DNA of 64,000 bases, taken from the NCBI GenBank assembly GCA_021816925.1, contig JAKAWQ010000007.1:16124-80123 (forward strand), given 5' to 3'. Shown here piece after piece: positions 30,555 through 39,853 of the stretch. Origin of the DNA: Pseudomonadota bacterium (GTDB lineage Bacteria > Pseudomonadota > Alphaproteobacteria > Acetobacterales > Acetobacteraceae). Every line of letters begins with the position of its first letter. Within the stretch, counting starts at the first letter, position 1. The notes beneath the pieces were generated by a model, which was given only the letters and a program-made list of their open reading frames with translations, did no database searches and had not been told where the DNA came from. The translations under genes and the position numbers were made by a program.

Positions 30555-31730
30555 ATGCCCGACGGCGCCGCTTCGCTCACGCTGACCCTGCACCCGCGGA
30601 TCTGCGAAATCCCGGCCGCCGCGTGGGATGCTTGCGCGGGCGAGCAGAATCCGTTCGTCAGCCACGCATTTCTCTCCGTGCTGGAGGAAAGCGGCTCTGC
30701 CGGGGCACGTACCGGCTGGCTGCCGCAGCATGCCGTGCTGCGCGATGCGTCGGGGCGGATCGTGGGCGTCGCACCGATGTACGCGAAGAGCCACAGCTAC
30801 GGGGAGTACGTCTTCGATCACGGCTGGGCGCACGCGTTCGAACGGGCGGGGGGTGCGTATTACCCGAAGCTGCAGGTCGCCGTGCCGTTCAGCCCGGTGC
30901 CCGGCCCGAGACTCCTGATGCGCGTGGCGACGAGCGATGCGGATGCGGGCGTGGGCGTGGCCGCCATGGCGAGGGCGCTCGAGGAAGCGTGCCGACGGCT
31001 CGACCTCTCTTCCGTACACGTGACCTTCTGCCGCGAAGCCGAATGGTCAGCCCTCGGAAGGGCTGGCTGGCTGCAGCGCACCGGCATGCAGTTCCATTGG
31101 CATAACGAGGGCTATGCGAGCTTCGAGGATTTCCTCGCCGCACTCTCATCGCGCAAGCGCAAGACGGTCCGGCGCGAGCGCCGCGAGGCCGGCCTCGGCC
31201 TCCGGCTCCGGGCGCTCCGCGGAGCAGAAATCGAACCGCGGCACTGGAAGGCCTTCTATGGCTTCTATACCGCCACGATCGATCGGAAGTGGGGCTCGGC
31301 CTATCTCACGCCTCGCTTCTTTCCGCTGCTCGCGGAGCGGCTTGGGGACAAGGTGGTGCTGATGCTCGCCGAGCGGAGCGGCGAGCCGGTAGCCGGTGCG
31401 CTCAACCTCATGGGTGCGGACACGCTCTACGGGCGGAACTGGGGCTGCCGCGGCGAATGGCCATTCCTGCACTTCGAGCTCTGTTACTACCAGGCAATCG
31501 AATTTGCGATCGCGCACCGCCTGAAGCGCATCGAGGCAGGCGCGCAGGGCCAGCACAAGATCCAGCGCGGCTACTTGCCGGAGCAGACCTTTTCTGCACA
31601 CTGGATCGCGCATCCGGGCCTCAGGCGCGCGGTTGCCGATTTCCTGCGCCACGAGCGGGTGGAAATTGCCGCCGACATGGCGGCGCTCCGCGAGCACTTG
31701 CCCTTCCGTGCCGACGAAGCCGGAGAATAG
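30555..31730 (+). CDS. GNAT-like acyltransferase (COG3146/FemAB-like)
   Basis: A 391-residue protein of the double-GNAT 'peptidogalycan biosynthesis/recognition' family. Recognisable segments are NPFVSHAFLSVLEESG (about 28-43), YGEYVFDHGWAHAFERAGG, YYPKLQVAVPFSPVPGPRLL, WHNEGYASFEDFLAALSSRK, LYGRNWGCRGEWPFLHFELC and the end EAGAQGQHKIQRGYLP. No signal or membrane helix. The ATG at 30555 fits the family; the frame is open into ridA. Biochemical function is unproven in the family. Confidence 0.82.
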   Translation: MPDGAASLTLTLHPRICEIPAAAWDACAGEQNPFVSHAFLSVLEESGSAGARTGWLPQHAVLRDASGRIVGVAPMYAKSHSYGEYVFDHGWAHAFERAGGAYYPKLQVAVPFSPVPGPRLLMRVATSDADAGVGVAAMARALEEACRRLDLSSVHVTFCREAEWSALGRAGWLQRTGMQFHWHNEGYASFEDFLAALSSRKRKTVRRERREAGLGLRLRALRGAEIEPRHWKAFYGFYTATIDRKWGSAYLTPRFFPLLAERLGDKVVLMLAERSGEPVAGALNLMGADTLYGRNWGCRGEWPFLHFELCYYQAIEFAIAHRLKRIEAGAQGQHKIQRGYLPEQTFSAHWIAHPGLRRAVADFLRHERVEIAADMAALREHLPFRADEAGE

Positions 31731-31961
31731 CGAGGCCGCCCGATGCGATCTACGGAGGCGCCTGTTGCAGTGCAGCGGTGCTTTATTGGCGATGGTCGTT
31801 CTTGACGGCGGATTCGCCCTGCTTCTAGAGTGAATCGCGCTGGATCGACGGGAGAGGGTTTCAGCGCCAACCGTTACCAGGATCGCGGTCCGGATCACTG
31901 AAAACGGGGAACGGGCGAGTCGCCCGGCGAGCGGTTCGGTCGCGAAGGGAGAACGTCGAAT

Positions 31962-34900
31962 ATGCCCGATGGAATTTCGCGGCGGGCGTTCCTTGCGGGA
32001 ACCGGAGCAGCGCTCGCAGCCACCTCGCTCGGGGCGTTCGGGTTCGGTGCGCTTGAGTCCGCTCAGGCCGCTGCCATCCGGCCGTTCAAGCTTACTGGCA
32101 CGATCGAGACACGCAATACCTGCCCCTATTGTGCGGTGGCCTGCGGCGTCATCCTTTACGCCAAGCCCGCCGCCGAGACCAGGGGCAAGCGGTCGATCAT
32201 GTATATCGACGGGGACCCCGATCACCCGACCAATCGCGGCACGCTCTGCCCGAAGGGCGCTGCGCTCCTCAATTTCGTAGGCTCGCCGGACCGGCTCACC
32301 GTGCCGCGTTATCGCGCACCGGGGGCGAAGGAGTTCAAGGAGGTTTCCTGGGACTGGGCGCTCGATCGGGTCGCCCGGAACTTCAAGGAGGACCGTGACA
32401 AGAACCTCATCACCACGAACGCCGGCGGCGCGACGGTCAACCGCTGGATCACCACCGGATTTCTCGCCGCCTCGGCAACCACCAACGAAGCGGCATGGCT
32501 CACCTACAAGGTCGTGCGGGGGATGGGGGTCCTCGCCTTCGACAACCAGGCAAGGGTCTGACACGGCCCCACGGTGGCGAGTCTCGCCCCAACATTCGGC
32601 CGTGGCGCAATGACCAACCTGTGGACGGACATCCGCAGTACCGATCTTGTCATCGTCATGGGCGGCAATGCGGCCGAGGCTCATCCATGCGGGTTCAAGT
32701 GGGTGACGCGCGCCAAGGCCGAGCGCGGCGCCAAGCTGATTGTGGTCGATCCGCGCTTCACGCGGACGGCAGCGGTGGCTGACTACTACGCGCCGATTCG
32801 TCCCGGAACCGACATCACCTTCCTGCTCGGGCTCATCAAATACTGCATCGACAACAACAAGGTGCAGTGGGACTACGTGAAGCCCTACACCAACGCTGCC
32901 TTCGTGGTGAAGGCCGGGTACAGCTTCAAGGACGGCCTCTTCAGCGGCTACGATCCGGCAAAGCGGATCTACGACCGCTCGACCTGGGACTACGAGATCG
33001 GTCCGGACGGCTATGCGGTGGTGGACGAGACCCTTACCAGCCCGCGTTGTGTCTGGAACCTGCTCAAGGAGCATGTCGCCGCCTACACGCCGGAGATGGT
33101 CGAGCGCATCTGCGGCACGCCCAAGGCGAAATTCCTGCACGTTGCGGCGATGGTCGGCGAGATGTCGGCGCCGGACAAAGCCATGACCTCGATGTATGCG
33201 CTCGGCTGGACGCAGCATTCCTATGGCGCGCAAAACATCCGCACCATGGCGATGCTGCAGCTTGTCCTCGGCAATATCGGGCTGCGCGGCGGCGGGGTGA
33301 ATGCACTGCGCGGGCACTCGAACATCCAGGGGCTCACCGATCTCGGGCTGATGTCCGAGCTGATTCCGGGCTATCTCGGGATGCCGCACGACAATGAGAA
33401 GGATCTTCAGACCTACCTCAAGACTCGCGGCTTCAAGCCGCTGCGGCCGGACCAGATCAGTTACTGGAAGAATTATCCGAATTTCATGGTGAGCTTCCTC
33501 AAGGCGATGTGGGGAGAAGCGGCCACCAAGGACAACGATTACCACTATGATTGGATCCCGAAGCTCGACAAGCCGATGTACGACATGATGCAGGCTTTCG
33601 AGTTGATGGCGCACGGCAAGATGAACGGGTACGTCTGCCAAGGCTTCAATCCGCTCTTGTCGGGCCCCAACCGCGCCAAGGTCACCACCGGGCTTTCGAA
33701 GTTGAAATTCCTCGTGGTGATGGATCCGCTGGACACTGAGACAGCGAACTTCTGGCAGAACCACGGCGAATACAACAACGTCGACCCGGCCGAGATCGCG
33801 ACCGAGGTGATTCAGCTCCCGACCACCTGCTTTGCCGAGGATGAAGGCTCGCTCACCAATTCCGGTCGCTGGCTGCAATGGCACTGGGCAGGCGGCGATC
33901 CACCCGGCCAAGCGAAGGCGGATGCCTGGATCATGGCGCAGATCCATCTGCGCATGAAGGCGCTCTACCAGAAGGAAGGGGGCAAGCTGCCGGAGCCGAT
34001 TCTCAATCTCGACTGGCAGTACAAGGTCCCGGCGAACCCCACGCCCGACGAGCTCGCGCGCGAAATGAACGGCAAGGCGCTGGCCCCGGTCGCGGATCCG
34101 GCCGACCCGACGAAGATTCTGGTGGCGAAGGGCAAGCAGCTTCCCTCGTTTGCCTTCCTGCGCGCCGACGGCTCGACCGCATGCGGCTGCTGGATCTATT
34201 CCGGCTGCTATACCGAGGCGGGCAACATGATGGCGCGGCGCGACAACACCAACGTCGGCGACGCCAATGTTTACCCGAAATGGGCATTCTCCTGGCCGGT
34301 CAACCGGCGCATCCTCTACAACCGTGCCTCCTGCGATCTCACCGGCAAGCCTTGGGATCCGACGCGGAAGATCATCTGGTGGAACGGCAAGCTCTGGACC
34401 GGCTACGACGTGCCGGACATGCTGCCGACGGCCAACCCCGAGAAGGTGATGCCTTTCATCATGGATGCCGAGGGCACCGCCCGCCTCTGGGTGCGCGGGC
34501 TGATGGTGGATGGGCCGTTCCCGACGCACTACGAGCCGTTCGAGGCCCCGGTGGTGAACGTTCTCGCCCCGCGCATCCGCGGCAACCCGGCCTCTCGGGT
34601 GTTCGCCGACGATCTGGCGGAGTTCGGCGATGCCAAGGAATTCCCGATCGTCGGCACTTCCTACCGGCTGACCGAGCATTTCCATTTCTGGACCAAACAC
34701 GATCGCGTCAACGCGATGCTGCAGCCGGAATTCTTCGTCGAGATCTCCGAGCAGCTCGCCAAGGAGAAGCGCATCGCCAACGGGAGCTGGGTGCGTGTCT
34801 GGTCTCGGCGCGGCTCGATCAAGGCTGTGGCCTGCGTCACCAAGCGGCTGCAGCCCTTCACCATCGAGGGCCGCACCGTGCACATGGTGGGGATCCCGCT

Positions 34901-35054
34901 GCACTGGGGGTTCATGGGCCTGACGCACAAAGGCTTCGGTCCGAATTCGCTCACGCCCGTGGTCGGGGACGCGAATGTCGAGACGCCGGAGTTCAAGGCC
35001 TTCCTGCTCGACATCGAACCCACCACGCCGCCCGCCGGCTTCCACGGCGCCTGA
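31962..35054 (+). CDS. Formate dehydrogenase major subunit, selenocysteine-containing, Tat-exported
   Basis: Oxidises formate at a bis-MGD molybdenum/tungsten centre on the periplasmic side (FdnG/FdoG type). The reading frame runs through an in-frame TGA at 32559-32561, residue Sec200 of 1030, in the context ARV-U-HGPTV as in FdnG. A Tat signal SRRAFLAGTGAALAATSLG opens the protein, followed by the 4Fe-4S site NTCPYCAVACG and GTLCPKG. GGGAG precedes the ATG. Treating the TGA as a stop would wrongly split it into 199- and ~826-residue pieces. It begins an operon with its Fe-S and cytochrome subunits; selA, selB and selC follow. Confidence 0.97.
32559..32604 (+). promoter_or_regulatory. Selenocysteine UGA codon and SECIS hairpin
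   Basis: Immediately after the TGA, CACGGCC (32562-32568) pairs perfectly with GGCCGTG (32598-32604), and inside it GGCG (32576-32579) pairs with CGCC (32585-32588) around an AGTCT loop. Placement and loop closely resemble the fdnG/fdhF SECIS elements bound by SelB. It lies wholly inside the coding sequence. Confidence 0.92.
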
Positions 35055-35066
35055 CGGAGAATGACG

Positions 35067-35972
35067 ATGGGTGCGGCTCGCACGATGACCGTCGTCCGCA
35101 GCTCGGCCACCTCGAGCGCAAACGCCGCGGTGAGCTTCCGCGACGAGGTCGTGAAGCTGATCGACGTCTCGAAGTGTATCGGCTGCAAGGCCTGCCAGGC
35201 GGCCTGCATCGAATGGAACGACACGGTGCAACCGATCGGGTATTTTACCGGCTCCTACCAGAACCCGCCCGATCTCACGCCGCACATGTTCACCCTGATG
35301 CGATTCAACGAATGGGTGAACCCGAAGAGCGGCGAGCTCGAGTGGCTGATCCGCAAGGACGGTTGCATGCACTGCGCCGAGCCGGGCTGCCTTGCGGCAT
35401 GTCCCGCACCCGGCGCGATCGTGCAGTACGAGAACGGCATCGTCGATTTCGTCCAAGAGAACTGCATCGGCTGCGGGTATTGCGTGAAGGGCTGCCCGTT
35501 CGACATCCCGCGCATCTCGGCCATGCCCGCCAAGGCGTACAAATGCACGCTCTGCTCGGATCGCGTGGCGGTGGGTGACGGGCCGGCCTGCGCGAAGGCC
35601 TGCCCGACCGAGGCGATCGTGTTCGGCACCAAGCAGGAAATGCTGCATCACGCAGCCGGGCGCCTCATCGACCTCAAGTCGCGCGGCTTCGCGGAGGCCG
35701 GCCTCTACAACCCGGGCGGCGTCAAGGGGACGCACGTGATGTACGTGCTGCCGCACGCCGATCAACCGGAGCTCTACTCCAACCTGCCGGCCAACCCGCG
35801 CATCAGCCCCTGGGTGAAGATCTGGAAGGGAGCGGCTACGAAATATGCGAGCCTTGCCGCGATGGCGGCCTTTATCGTAGGCGCCGTCGTCCATCATGTC
35901 GCAAGCGGACCGAACCAGGTTTCCGACAAGGATGAAGAAGAGGCGCGAAAGCTGATCGAAGGGAGGCGGTGA
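35067..35972 (+). CDS. Formate dehydrogenase iron-sulfur subunit
   Basis: Carries electrons from the catalytic subunit to the membrane cytochrome (FdnH/FdxH type). The 301-residue product has four 4Fe-4S cysteine clusters: CIGCKACQAAC, CMHCAEPGCLAACP, CIGCGYCVKGCP and CTLCSDR...CAKACP, then a C-terminal membrane anchor (about residues 257-280) typical of periplasm-facing forms. An ATG at 35061 is only one base from GGAGA, so 35067 is the better start. It follows the major subunit by 12 bases. Confidence 0.95.
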   Translation: MGAARTMTVVRSSATSSANAAVSFRDEVVKLIDVSKCIGCKACQAACIEWNDTVQPIGYFTGSYQNPPDLTPHMFTLMRFNEWVNPKSGELEWLIRKDGCMHCAEPGCLAACPAPGAIVQYENGIVDFVQENCIGCGYCVKGCPFDIPRISAMPAKAYKCTLCSDRVAVGDGPACAKACPTEAIVFGTKQEMLHHAAGRLIDLKSRGFAEAGLYNPGGVKGTHVMYVLPHADQPELYSNLPANPRISPWVKIWKGAATKYASLAAMAAFIVGAVVHHVASGPNQVSDKDEEEARKLIEGRR

Positions 35973-35977
35973 CGGCG

Positions 35978-36649
35978 ATGCCGGCCGAACCGTTGGATGC
36001 CGTCGAAGTCAAGCGGCACACGCTCGATGTGCGCATCGCGCACTGGATCGTAGCGCTCTGCTTCATCCTGCTCGGGCTTTCCGGCCTAGCCCTTTTCTAT
36101 CCCCCCTTCTTCTTCCTCACCGCGCTCTTCGGCGGCGGCGAGACCGCAAGGCTCCTCCATCCCTGGCTCGGAATCGTCCTCGTCGCGGGGTATCTCTGGC
36201 TCTTCGTGCGCTTCGTGTCGGCGTCGGTCCCGGCGCCGGAAGACATGACCTGGATGCTACGGCTCGGCGACGCGATGTCGGGCCGCGAGGAGAACCTCCC
36301 CGAGATCGGCAAGTTCAACCCCGGCCAGAAGCTCTATTTCTGGGGCATGGCGATCCTGATCCTGGTGCTTCTCGCAAGCGGCATCATCATCTGGAATGCC
36401 TATTTCGCCACGGCGACGTCGATTCCGACGCAGCGGATCGGGCTCCTCGTGCACTCGATCGCGGCGATCCTTGCCATCCTCGGGTTCATCGTGCACGTGC
36501 ACATGGTGACATGGGAACCGGGAACACTCCGCGCGATGGTCCGCGGCAGTGTGACGGGCGGCTGGGGATGGAAGCATCATCGCAAGTGGCTGCGCGGGGT
36601 GGTGGCAGGGAAACGCGCAAAGCCGGGCACGAGCGCGCCGGCCGAATAG
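35978..36649 (+). CDS. Formate dehydrogenase cytochrome b556 subunit
   Basis: Di-haem membrane subunit that passes electrons to quinone (FdnI/FdoI type). The 223-residue product has four transmembrane helices; candidate haem-ligand histidines lie in RIAHWIVALCF, LLHPWLGIVL and LLVHSIAAILAILGFIVHVHM. FNPGQKLYFWGMAILILVL is the family hallmark. GGGAGG at 35961-35966 fits the ATG at 35978 better than a GTG at 35969. It closes the three-subunit formate dehydrogenase set. Confidence 0.94.
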   Translation: MPAEPLDAVEVKRHTLDVRIAHWIVALCFILLGLSGLALFYPPFFFLTALFGGGETARLLHPWLGIVLVAGYLWLFVRFVSASVPAPEDMTWMLRLGDAMSGREENLPEIGKFNPGQKLYFWGMAILILVLLASGIIIWNAYFATATSIPTQRIGLLVHSIAAILAILGFIVHVHMVTWEPGTLRAMVRGSVTGGWGWKHHRKWLRGVVAGKRAKPGTSAPAE

Positions 36650-36721
36650 GAGCGGAAACCGCAGCGGGCAGAAGCGGAAAGAACGGGGCACGACCTCCAT
36701 CGGCGCCCGCATGAGTCGCGG

Positions 36722-37687
36722 ATGAAGAGTGCCGTCGGTCGTCCCCCTTCCGTTTCCTGGCGCGACGTGTGGATCGACCGGCTGGTCGCCCCCGTCATCA
36801 CCGCACCGACCGCGGCGGCCCCCGTGATCGTTGCAACCGGACTTGCCATGCACGACGGCGTCTTTGCCGCTCTGCCCGTTCTCCTTGCCTTCCTTTCGAG
36901 TTGGCTCATCCATGTCGCCGGCATCTTTGCCGACTATTACGTGCTCCTCTTCCGCCACCCCGAGGATCGCGAGCACCCCGACCTCGTTTCCGCGCTCAAG
37001 AGCGGTATGCTCACGCTTCACCGGCTGCGCGCCGCCATCATCGGCTGCCTCGCGCTGGCCGTTGTCGCCGGCGCCTGGCTTGCCGTACCCGCCGGCATCG
37101 CGGCCCCTGCGCTCGGCGCCGTCGGCATCGCCGCGAGCCTCGGCTACGCGGCCGGCCCTTGGCCGATGACCCGGCTCGGTATCGCCGACCCGGTGTTCTT
37201 CGTGATGTTCGGCATCGTTGCGGTCGCCGGGACCTACTATGTCCAGGCGGTCTCGCTTCACGCCCCGCATCTTCCCTTGGGAATCGTTACGGCGGCGCTG
37301 CCGGCGAGCGCCTTCATCGTCGGGCTGCCGGCCGGCGCACTCGTCACCAACCAGATGTTGATCGACGATATCCGGGACCGCACCTTCGATATCGCCAAGG
37401 GGTGGCGCACGATGCCGGTGCGCCATGGCCTCGGCTGGGCGCGCGCCGAGTTCGTGGGGCTCACCGCATGCGTCTATCTCGTTCCTTTCTGGCTCTGGCT
37501 CGGCATGGATTTCAGCCCCTGGGTCCTGCTCTGCTGGCTCACGTTTCCGCAGGCGGCCGATATGGCGCACGGGGTGCTGACCGAGGACAGTCTTGAAAAG
37601 CTGCTGCCCTTCGCGACGCGCTGGGCGCGGCTCACACTTGACCATTCAGTCCTGCTCGCGATCGGGATTGCGGTCCGACACGGCTGA
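36722..37687 (+). CDS. UbiA-family prenyltransferase, MenA-like
   Basis: Integral membrane protein of 321 residues with about nine helices, of the family that prenylates aromatic quinone precursors. The second conserved Asp-rich loop is clear in DDIRDRTFDIAKGWRTMPVR, and ADPVFFVMFGIVAVAGTYYV resembles MenA. The first loop, normally NDxxDxxxD, is only partly kept (IFADYYVLLFRHPEDRE). It begins 72 bases after the formate dehydrogenase cytochrome. Being inside a formate dehydrogenase island suggests a tailored quinone or haem modification, which is an inference. Confidence 0.78.
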   Translation: MKSAVGRPPSVSWRDVWIDRLVAPVITAPTAAAPVIVATGLAMHDGVFAALPVLLAFLSSWLIHVAGIFADYYVLLFRHPEDREHPDLVSALKSGMLTLHRLRAAIIGCLALAVVAGAWLAVPAGIAAPALGAVGIAASLGYAAGPWPMTRLGIADPVFFVMFGIVAVAGTYYVQAVSLHAPHLPLGIVTAALPASAFIVGLPAGALVTNQMLIDDIRDRTFDIAKGWRTMPVRHGLGWARAEFVGLTACVYLVPFWLWLGMDFSPWVLLCWLTFPQAADMAHGVLTEDSLEKLLPFATRWARLTLDHSVLLAIGIAVRHG

Positions 37688-37792
37688 AGCTGCCCAGCTG
37701 CAGGTCGTGCGGGCGAATTAATCTCGATCATGGCAAATCCCATCTGCTTATTTCACAATAACAAATTATTGGGAGGGGACGGGAGCCTGCGG

Positions 37793-38716
37793 ATGAAGCG
37801 CCGGGAGTTCTGCAGCGCGGCCGGGGCGGCTGCATTCGCCGTTGCCGTCTCGGCGACGGCCAAAACGATGGCGAATCCCGGCTCGCTCTCCGTTCGCCCG
37901 ACACCTGGCGGACCGTTGGTCACGCCGAGGGGCGAGTTCTTCGTCTATTCGCAGATGCGCACGCCGCCCGAGCGTGCCGCCAGCATCCAATTTGACGGGC
38001 TGGTGCGTCGCCCGCGGCGCTATAGCGAAGCGGATCTCGCTGCGATGCCGCATCAGCGCGGCGTTTGGACAGACGAGTGCTTCGTCAACCGCGCCGGCGG
38101 GCCGCTCATCTTCACGCCGGCGTTCGCCGGCGTTTCGCTCTCCGGATTGATGCAGGTGCTGGCCCCGAGCCCGGAAGCGCGAGCGGTCCGAATCGAGACG
38201 AACGACGGGCATCCCCCGTTCCTGCTGCCGTTCTCCGAGCTCAAGCGTCCCGGGGCCTTGCTGGTCGCGACCATGGGCCACGCACCCGTGCCCCTGCGCC
38301 ATGGCAGCCCCTATACGCGCATCTTCGTTCCCGGCGCCGGCGGCAATCATCATCCGAAATGGGTCAACCGGGTCACGTTCATCGCCGAGCCGGCACCAGA
38401 GCATCCGGCTCCGGCGCTGGCCGGATTTCTTCTGCCCTCGCCGCCGGAAGTGACCGGCTCGCTCGCTGGCGTCGAACTCTCCGGCTACGCTTTTGCCGGC
38501 CCCGAGCCAGTGGCCAGCGTCGAGTTCAGCACCGATGCGGGGAGGACATGGCGGCGCATGCCCCTGCCGGCGCAACCGGATCCTTTCCTTTGGATCACCT
38601 GGCAGGTGCACTGGAAACCGCCCGAGCGCGGATTCTATGTGCTGCGCGTGCGCGCGACGGGCGCCGGCGGAGACCACCAGGCGACGCCGGGTACGCTCGC
38701 AGTAGAGGTCCGCTGA
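37793..38716 (+). CDS. Tat-exported molybdopterin oxidoreductase, sulfite oxidase fold
   Basis: A 307-residue periplasmic protein. The twin-arginine signal RREFCSAAGAAAFAVAVSA opens it. The Mo-binding domain includes DECFVNRAGGPLIF, whose Cys is the likely molybdenum ligand, FAGVSLSGLMQVL and HGSPYTRIFVPGAGGNHHPKWVNRV. The C-terminal dimerisation domain follows (LSGYAFAGPEPVASVEFSTD, GRTWRRM). GGGAG before the ATG at 37793 outweighs an upstream ATG at 37730, which would bury the Tat motif. The upstream 37720-37785 stretch is unusually AT-rich and may be a promoter. Substrate unknown; sulfite or a sulfoxide-like compound is possible. Confidence 0.85.
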   Translation: MKRREFCSAAGAAAFAVAVSATAKTMANPGSLSVRPTPGGPLVTPRGEFFVYSQMRTPPERAASIQFDGLVRRPRRYSEADLAAMPHQRGVWTDECFVNRAGGPLIFTPAFAGVSLSGLMQVLAPSPEARAVRIETNDGHPPFLLPFSELKRPGALLVATMGHAPVPLRHGSPYTRIFVPGAGGNHHPKWVNRVTFIAEPAPEHPAPALAGFLLPSPPEVTGSLAGVELSGYAFAGPEPVASVEFSTDAGRTWRRMPLPAQPDPFLWITWQVHWKPPERGFYVLRVRATGAGGDHQATPGTLAVEVR

Positions 38717-38759
38717 GATGAACGACGCGACCGCTTAGCTTCGTGCGGCACGGCGACCG

Positions 38760-39341
38760 TTGTTGCTGCTGATCACGCTCTTCTTCGTGATCAATCTCGT
38801 AGAAGTGATGCTCGGGCATCAGCCGTCGCTCGCCGCGCACCGGCTCAATCTTGCGTTCCTGCCTGTCTTCTGGCTCGCGCTTTCGCTCATTCCTCTGATC
38901 GTGCTGCAAGTGTACCGCGCGCCATGGATCGTGCTCATCGCCCGGGCCGCCATGGCGATCGCCGCCCTGGTCGGGGCCATCGGCGTGTTCGCCCACATGG
39001 TTGCGAACGGCGTGACCTTCGAAAGCCCTGCCCGCGCCTTCTCGCCGGCGGTTTGGGGCGGGCCCGAGTCCCCGAACTGGCCGATTGCGATCATCATCGC
39101 GTCGGTGATCGGTTTGCTGGGAATGATCGGCGTGCACAACGGCGCGGCCGGCCCGGCGTGGGATGCTCCCGGCGTCCTCGCGGGCTTTGCGTTCGTGTTC
39201 ATCCTCGCCGGGATCGCCCTCTCCGTGCTGCCCGGAATGCTGGCCCTGGCAAGCGCCTGCCTCGTGGCCGCGGCGCTCCTCGTGCTCGCGAGCCTGCTCG
39301 CCTGCCTTGCCGCCAGCGCGCTTGAAAGGAAGGTGCCGTGA
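38760..39341 (+). CDS. Membrane protein; ATG-initiated frame interrupted by an amber codon
   Basis: A 193-residue protein with about five transmembrane helices and several histidines (HQPSLAAHRL, GVFAHMVANG, MIGVHNGAAG) that could bind haem. An ATG at 38718 with AGAGG upstream starts the same frame as MNDATA, but a TAG at 38736-38738 stops it after six codons; the frame then continues open to 39341. Either translation starts at the TTG at 38760 or later, or the TAG is a mutation or sequence error (one base from CAG). It overlaps the triheme cytochrome gene. No family recognised. Confidence 0.6.
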   Translation: MLLLITLFFVINLVEVMLGHQPSLAAHRLNLAFLPVFWLALSLIPLIVLQVYRAPWIVLIARAAMAIAALVGAIGVFAHMVANGVTFESPARAFSPAVWGGPESPNWPIAIIIASVIGLLGMIGVHNGAAGPAWDAPGVLAGFAFVFILAGIALSVLPGMLALASACLVAAALLVLASLLACLAASALERKVP

Positions 39342-39847
39342 TGCGCCCGCTTCTCGTGACGCTGGGCGCGGCCGGGCTGATCGCCGCCGGATTCGGCATC
39401 ACCTTCACCATCTGGCATCATGGGAATGCGGCACGTGCCGTGGCACTCGGCGTCCCCTACACGACATACAACTGGGAGACGGTGTTCGCACAGCAGCGCG
39501 GCTGCGCCGCGTGTCATGGCGGCCACCTCGCGGCGGATGTGAGCCGGGTCCCGGTCCCGCGTCCCGCGCCCGTGTTGCACGGCATCTTCATGACAAGCTA
39601 CGGCATTCCGATGCGAGTCGAGGATTGCCTCCCCTGCCACGGCGGGGCGACGACGCTGCCCTTCGCCGAATCTATCCATTCGCTGCACCTGCAATCCGCA
39701 GCTTTCGCCGACATGGGTGGCGAGTGCTCGTCATGCCACGTGCTGACGCACGGGAAATTTCTGCTGTACGACGACGAGACGCGCTATGCGGTCATGAACG
39801 GGGTGGTGAAAATCCCGACTCCGCCCTTCGCTGCCGTACAGCGGTGA
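39341..39847 (+). CDS. Three-haem c-type cytochrome, membrane-anchored
   Basis: A 168-residue periplasmic electron carrier. One N-terminal helix (LLVTLGAAGLIAAGFGITF) is an anchor or signal. Three CXXCH haem sites follow: CAACH (about 55-59), CLPCH (about 88-92) and CSSCH (about 120-124). The ATG overlaps the preceding membrane-protein stop, with GGAAGG upstream. Placed after a Tat-exported molybdoprotein, it is the natural candidate electron acceptor for that enzyme, or a link from formate dehydrogenase to an outside acceptor. I do not recognise a named family. Confidence 0.82.
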   Translation: MRPLLVTLGAAGLIAAGFGITFTIWHHGNAARAVALGVPYTTYNWETVFAQQRGCAACHGGHLAADVSRVPVPRPAPVLHGIFMTSYGIPMRVEDCLPCHGGATTLPFAESIHSLHLQSAAFADMGGECSSCHVLTHGKFLLYDDETRYAVMNGVVKIPTPPFAAVQR

Positions 39848-39853
39848 ACCGCG

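Noticed and set aside
31802..31830. TTGACG as a -35 box for the formate dehydrogenase operon
   Set aside because: The matching -10 region 17 bases on (CTAGAG) is poor, so I do not call a promoter.
32559..32561. TGA as a nonsense mutation splitting formate dehydrogenase
   Set aside because: The residue context, SECIS hairpin and the selA-selB-selC genes nearby all indicate selenocysteine recoding.
31146..35897. A 1583-residue open frame on the minus strand
   Set aside because: It is antisense to the GNAT gene, the formate dehydrogenase major subunit (including its Sec codon and SECIS) and part of the Fe-S subunit, all well supported. Its translation is His/Arg/Asp-rich with no motifs, the usual shadow in high-GC DNA.
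38736..38738. TAG read as pyrrolysine
   Set aside because: No pylT/pylS-type gene is seen, pyrrolysine is not known in this bacterial group, and the protein has no related function.
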